Program-made: the position numbers and the translations under genes
Notes under the pieces: generated by a model
What the model was told of the DNA's origin: nothing
What the model saw: only the letters and a program-made list of their open reading frames with translations
Database searches by the model: none
In this document: piece by piece, positions 59,201 through 64,000 of the stretch
Position numbering within the stretch: position 1 is the first letter of the stretch
Layout of the letters: each line of letters starts with the position of its first letter
From: Tyto alba
Lineage: Eukaryota; Chordata; Aves; Strigiformes; Tytonidae
DNA: 64,000 nucleotides
Assembly: GCF_018691265.1 (NCBI RefSeq)
Contig: NW_024881328.1
Span: 43,131,515-43,195,514 of the forward strand
Direction: 5' to 3'

Positions 59201-62200
59201 GGAATGACACGAGCTGTTCAAAGCATCTTCCTCTGTTTTGATATGACAGCACATTGTTCAAAACACCGTTGAAGCCAAGTAGAGGCAAGATGCCTGCTTC
59301 CATCTCCCCCAGCCCATCCCCTCCAGCTACAGCTGAGATAGAGCTGAAATTCTCCAACTGCATTGTATCTGGGAGAAGGATCTGTTCTCAAAACTCTTTA
59401 AGACAGCGGGAAATGAACCCTAGTAAGAGCTCAAAAAATCAGTAAACACTCACCTCCTTGATTTGACCCCTCTTCTACCTGATCATTTCGGGAGAAGGAG
59501 CACCCATGGCTGCCTAAGCAGGCTCAGCGGGAAGGGCACGGTGCTTTCCACAGAAGCTGGCATGGCTTCCTTGAAAGAAGTCACAGCTTGTGGTAATCAT
59601 AAACATGTTGTAACGCGGACAAGGAACGTGTGTCCAAACGGACAAGTGCTTGAATGGTCATCTGACTCCTTTTGCCTCAGGTGGACTGAAATCAGCAGGT
59701 GTGGTGGAGAACACGTCCTCACAGAAGGAGACCTGCCACCCCACTGATTCTTGAGAACTGTGGTATCCATCTTCTGCCCCAAAGACCTGCACCCCTGGGT
59801 GACTCCTCTGTAAATGGGCAGCCGAAGTCAAAGTACATTGATGTCTGGGCTCTTGCAGGTGACTGCTGTGAGGAGGAACTGGAGGAACCAGTGGCAATAG
59901 CTGGTATCTGGCAGAATATAGAAGCTGCTGTTCCTTCCTGGAATGTACCTGCAGTACAAAAATATCATGAGCTGCTGAGTTTCAGAAGTCAATTAGACTT
60001 GTGCAGAGATACTTCTAAGTTTCCTTCCGTTCTTTTGGCTTTTTTCTTGCATTGTGGAAAAAAAGCGGCCCAGTCTCTGGTGTTCAGCACTCTAGTTGCT
60101 GTGTATTTGGCTGCTGCTAGCAGTTGATATACAAACAAAACTAGATACTTACTGTGCAAGGAAATGTACAGCCATGAGCAGGGAGGATGCCCAGTGAATA
60201 ACAAGGGAGACACTTACTTTGGGAAGTGCAGAAGATGGGGCTAACTCTGGGATGAGAAGTTGTTCTGTGTGTCTGATTATGACACCGCCACCCTGAAGGA
60301 GCAGCAAGAGAAGTGCTGGAAGCCCACAGGTTCTGACAATTTTTGCTGCCAGGTAGACACTGGGCAGACTTGTTCCCACAGGTCCAGAAGACTCAATCCA
60401 GGAACAGTGGATGGCCATGCTTTGGCAGGGAATGACCTGCAAGACCCATGTAGGATCCTCTAGCAGCAAAGACTGAGCTTGTGAACTGGGCCATCTTTTC
60501 ATCAAATACTAAATCTGTCCCAAGCACGCTCAAATCTGATATTTTCTTGCTCATCTTTGAATGGTCTGTGAGCTTACCCCACGTTGCTGTCAGAGGCTTT
60601 GGCTCTAGTGCACCCCAATATGATCCATCTTTTCAAGCAGAGCAAAGCAATGTGCTTACTTCCCTCCACTACTGAATCTCATCCACCTGAGCTCCTGCTT
60701 TTCTTCAGCATCTGCTACTCCTTCCTCTCTCAGGGCATTACAAACCCCTACATTCCCCATGGCTCTTGTTGTTTGACGCCACAGGCAATGTACGTTGTGG
60801 GTTTAGCACTGTTGCAGAGCTGGCTTTCTCGTTTTCAGGAAAGGAAGTTGCATGCAGAACATCCCAGTTTCTGGGGAATGTTCCTACTGTCCTACTACTC
60901 AGAAGGGCAAAGTGGCGTTCCTCTTCCTAGCCATGTCCTGTTCACCTCTGGAGAATTCATCTCTTCCCTCTTGGAGAGATAAAAAGGGCGCTGTGAGAAG
61001 GATCACCATGAGGAAATCCTAGAGAAAGCTACATGGGCTTCCAACTTGTCAGCCTCAGTTATGAGCGAAAGTATGCCGAGATAATTCCTCTGAAAACAGC
61101 ACTGCTGTTCCTAGTAGGTCTTGGAGTTAGAGTTTAGAAGCTCATTCACATATTTTGAAGGTACTTGCTTGAAGGAGAAGTACAGCAGATGCACTTCAAG
61201 GCTCAGGTCCCGTCACAGCCTGTACTGATGGCACAGATGCCTCTGGCTTGGGACACTTGACTGTGGAAGCTGAGTCTGACCTCAGGTATTGTGGTTAAAG
61301 GCAGCCAAGATGACAGGCAGCACCTGAACCTGCTAATTGTTGCTATGGGGCTGCAAAGTCAATATAGAACCCTTATGGCCCCTTTTCCCCAAGCCTTCTG
61401 CCAAAACGTGAGCAATTGTGCCCACAGCATCCCCATTTTTGGCATTATCACCAGCGCTGATGCCTTGCTGGGGAGGTACAGGCCTCCTGGTTTGCGCTTT
61501 CATTGCGCTATAAACGAGGTGACTTTGACCTGGTGTACTGTGTCTCCTCGTCTCTTTGGGCTGTAGGACAAGAGGCCTGTGAGGAGACTGCAGTCTGGCC
61601 CATTGGGGCAAAGGGGAGAACCCTGGAGGATGAAGAAATGGGGGCTTGAGAAAGGATGGGGCAGAAAATGCAGGTAAAGAACATGGCTGGGGCCATCCTC
61701 AAAGCAACACATGCCCATAGTTCAGGCATCTTCTGTACTAACATGATCTCTCCATCATTAAATGTATGTTCACGGCAACCTACTCTCCAGGAACAGACCC
61801 TGGATTTTAAGTCTTACTAAAACTAACAGAAACCTTTGCTAGCTGTCAAGTTCAATATTGAACAAATTAAAAATGTAAGATCTTGAATATTATATTTTTT
61901 CCTCCTTTTAGAACAAGAAGATAAATACCAGTCTTCCTGAGTCAGTTGAGCCACAGAAAGTAAATACAGATAAGATTAAAGCCTTATCTGCTGGAAGGAT
62001 ACATGCAGATTGCTGGCGCTGAGGCAGCAGTGGAAGCTCTCCAGCTATATTCACCAACTGGTTCTCGTTATCACTCTTTATATCTCTTTCAGTTTCGAGA
62101 ATATTAACCAAGGAAGGAAGCGTCAACAAAGCACTCTGAATATTTGTCAGCTTAGCTGAGACCCTGCACCTTGGAAGCTGGGAAATGAGACGCAGAAATG

Positions 62201-64000
62201 AAAGACCCATGGGGTTTTGATTTTTGAAGGAACAGCCTATGGGACTTGGGTGCTTTGATCCTCTCTTTCCTGAGGGAGGAAGATGTGAGAATCACAGCTC
62301 CAGGGAGTTCTTACCAAAAATGAGCTTGTGGATCAAGTGACATTAAAAGCAAGCAAATCAGACTACTTCAGTTGGCAGTGGAGGAACGGGCAGTTCTCAG
62401 TCTGCCTCAGTGCTGGCCTCGGGTGACCACCGACAGCACTGCAGGTACGTCTTGTTACCAGTCCACAGGCAGCCTGCTACTAATTTAATCACACAGTATA
62501 TTATACTGGGATCAGCTCCAAAGAAAAACACCCATTTTACGGATTGGGTTGCCTTTCAAACAAGATGGTCATCTTCTGTGTCCTCATCAGCACTGACACC
62601 CATTTGTGAAAACTCGGCTGTCTGTGTGGGGACCCGTGAAAAACTCGGCCTTGGAGATGTCAACAAATACTCTCCCAGCCGTGAGCCACCGTTTGGTTCC
62701 TGCTCGTGTGTGGCTAGCTGGATTGTTGAGGGGTCCAAGGTGCTGTTTTAGCCAGCTCTGATGGAGCTGCTTCAGTGTTGTGCCACTGCAGGGCAGGTTT
62801 CCCAGGCTGGGGAGCAGGAACCACTGAGAGAATGGGGTGGCAGGAGGCCATAGGAGCCACCTCATTCCTTGCCACGGTGCTTCCCTGAGGTGTCTCCCAT
62901 CCCTGCGGCAGAAGCCCTCGAGGCTAGGCTTCAGGAGGATGGTGGGGATCGCCCTCAACGTGCCTAGGCTGACCTGGCTGGGTGAGGAGGAGGAGAAGGG
63001 GGCTCACAGGTGGTGCCGGAGAGGGGCAACGGGCAGAGGCAAGGCTGGCAGCCAGCCTGGGCCCCGGCATTGTGGCCGAGAGCCTGCTCTGAGCCCACAG
63101 AGCTGGCGTGACCCCGCGGATGGCGATGGTGTCTGAGCATGGGATGGTGGAGAAGGTGCTGCCTTCCGTGTGTCTTTCCTTTGTGGAAACAAAACCCGAG
63201 CCCTGAAGCAACCGGGACCCTCGGGAGGGAGCGAGCAGCCATGCCCGCGTCCCGGCAGCAGCACTGGACATACCCACACCCCGCGGCCTGGCCACGGGTG
63301 CCAGCCGCTCTGCCGAGAGCAAGAGGAAAGGAGAGGAAAAGCTTTTGCCTCCCAGGCACCCGCTCTGCAGCGCTCATGTCCCACGTGGCAAGGGGTGGAT
63401 GATGTCCGGCCATTTCTGTCCCCGTGGCCTCCGGCACGCAGGCACTGGGGCTGCAAGAGCAGCTGCAAGAGTCTTTCGACAGAAGTGCTGAGGTGAACAA
63501 GGGCAGGTCACGACAAAAGTTCCCCCAGTGGGTTTGGTCCTTGTTCTGAAGGTCCCGTCACCTTTGGCGAGCCAAGAGGATCTTTTTCCATCTGGCCTGG
63601 GTGTCAACACTGCAGAGGAAAAGCTGGCAGCAGAATTTAGGAGAATGACCCTCAGGTCAGCTCTGTTCTCCTCTGAGCACCCTGTGCAACTCTTTGCCCG
63701 CCTTGCAGGATGGGAGCAGCTCTGGTCCCCGCCATGGGAACATTTCTCTCCCCACTTCCCTGCCTGCGTGCCCACACTCCCTCTGTGCCGTTCATCACCA
63801 CACCTGACTGACTCCTGCACACATCTCCCGGCGGGGTAGGTGCAGGGAGGCATGTGCCAGCACCGTGAGCCCCAGCACCCCGCAGGATCAAAGCTCCTCT
63901 GAGCTCCTCAGGCTATCGCTTGCCCTGTCCATCCGTGGCTGATACACTCCCCACGGGACTGCTTTCCACAGAGAAAGGGCATCCGTGGGCCTTGCCCACA
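56262..64000. other. Intergenic to window end, no gene seen
   Basis: 7.7 kb. A poly(A) tract lies at 58984-59000. From about 62.8 kb the sequence becomes GC-rich (GC-rich frames on both strands), which may signal an approaching gene, but I see no exon with recognisable homology, splice-consistent structure or RNA gene. Confidence 0.55.

Noticed and set aside
62800..63900. A gene in the GC-rich right end
   Set aside because: Frames are open on both strands through composition alone. No recognisable protein motif or consistent exon structure was seen.
1..64000. tRNA, rRNA or CRISPR-like arrays
   Set aside because: No sequence with tRNA B-box and cloverleaf potential was noticed by eye. The tandem arrays are minisatellites or microsatellites without spacer structure. 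A tRNA or Rfam scan was not possible here.

Overview
The window is vertebrate nuclear DNA, most likely from a bird. Coding is split into short exons with GT-AG introns. The gene-free stretches hold a CR1 LINE with the typical TTCTATG-type 3' end, an antisense CR1 3' fragment and two retroviral solo LTRs of avian type, along with many poly(T), (CAAA)n and C-rich tracts. A crocodilian or turtle cannot be excluded from the sequence alone.

The core is a head-to-tail tandem pair of aryl hydrocarbon receptor (AHR) genes on the + strand. Gene A (1814 to about 12.5 kb) is cut by the left edge: its first two exons, including the bHLH exon, lie upstream of position 1, and the window starts in its intron 2. 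Exons 3-10 are intact, and a short terminal exon is likely but ambiguous. Its transactivation region resembles the AHR2 clade. Gene B (15648-39780) is complete: 11 exons, 964 codons plus stop, bHLH, PAS-A, PAS-B and a long Pro/Gln-rich transactivation region. Its acidic motif and C-terminal tail match AHR1-type receptors, so it is best called AHR1B. Phases match throughout, and exons 4, 8 and 9 have identical lengths in the two genes (90, 110 and 142 nt), as expected of an old tandem duplication. Both should encode ligand-activated bHLH-PAS transcription factors that pair with ARNT and bind GCGTG-core xenobiotic response elements.

Layout: 1-12.5 kb AHR2 (partial). 12.5-15.5 kb AHR2 3' region, a 27-nt poly(G) tract and a 0.9-kb C-rich minisatellite. 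15.54-16.08 kb CpG-rich promoter with exons 1-2 of AHR1B, separated by a 178-bp intron made mostly of a GGAT array. 16.1-27.8 kb the large intron 2, with AT-rich blocks that look like possible regulatory elements. 27.8-39.8 kb the remaining AHR1B exons. 39.8-41.5 kb its probable 3' UTR. 41.5-64 kb has no gene I can support: an antisense solo LTR (about 42.1-42.5 kb), a 5'-truncated and mutated CR1 (about 48.4-50.44 kb) and a second solo LTR (55.17-56.26 kb).

No novel enzyme or defence system is visible. The points most worth following are the paired receptors with different residues at two ligand-sensitivity positions, the shortened PAS-B of AHR2, the uncertain AHR2 C-terminus, the repeat-rich intergenic promoter and an unusual interlocked inverted repeat in AHR2 intron 3.
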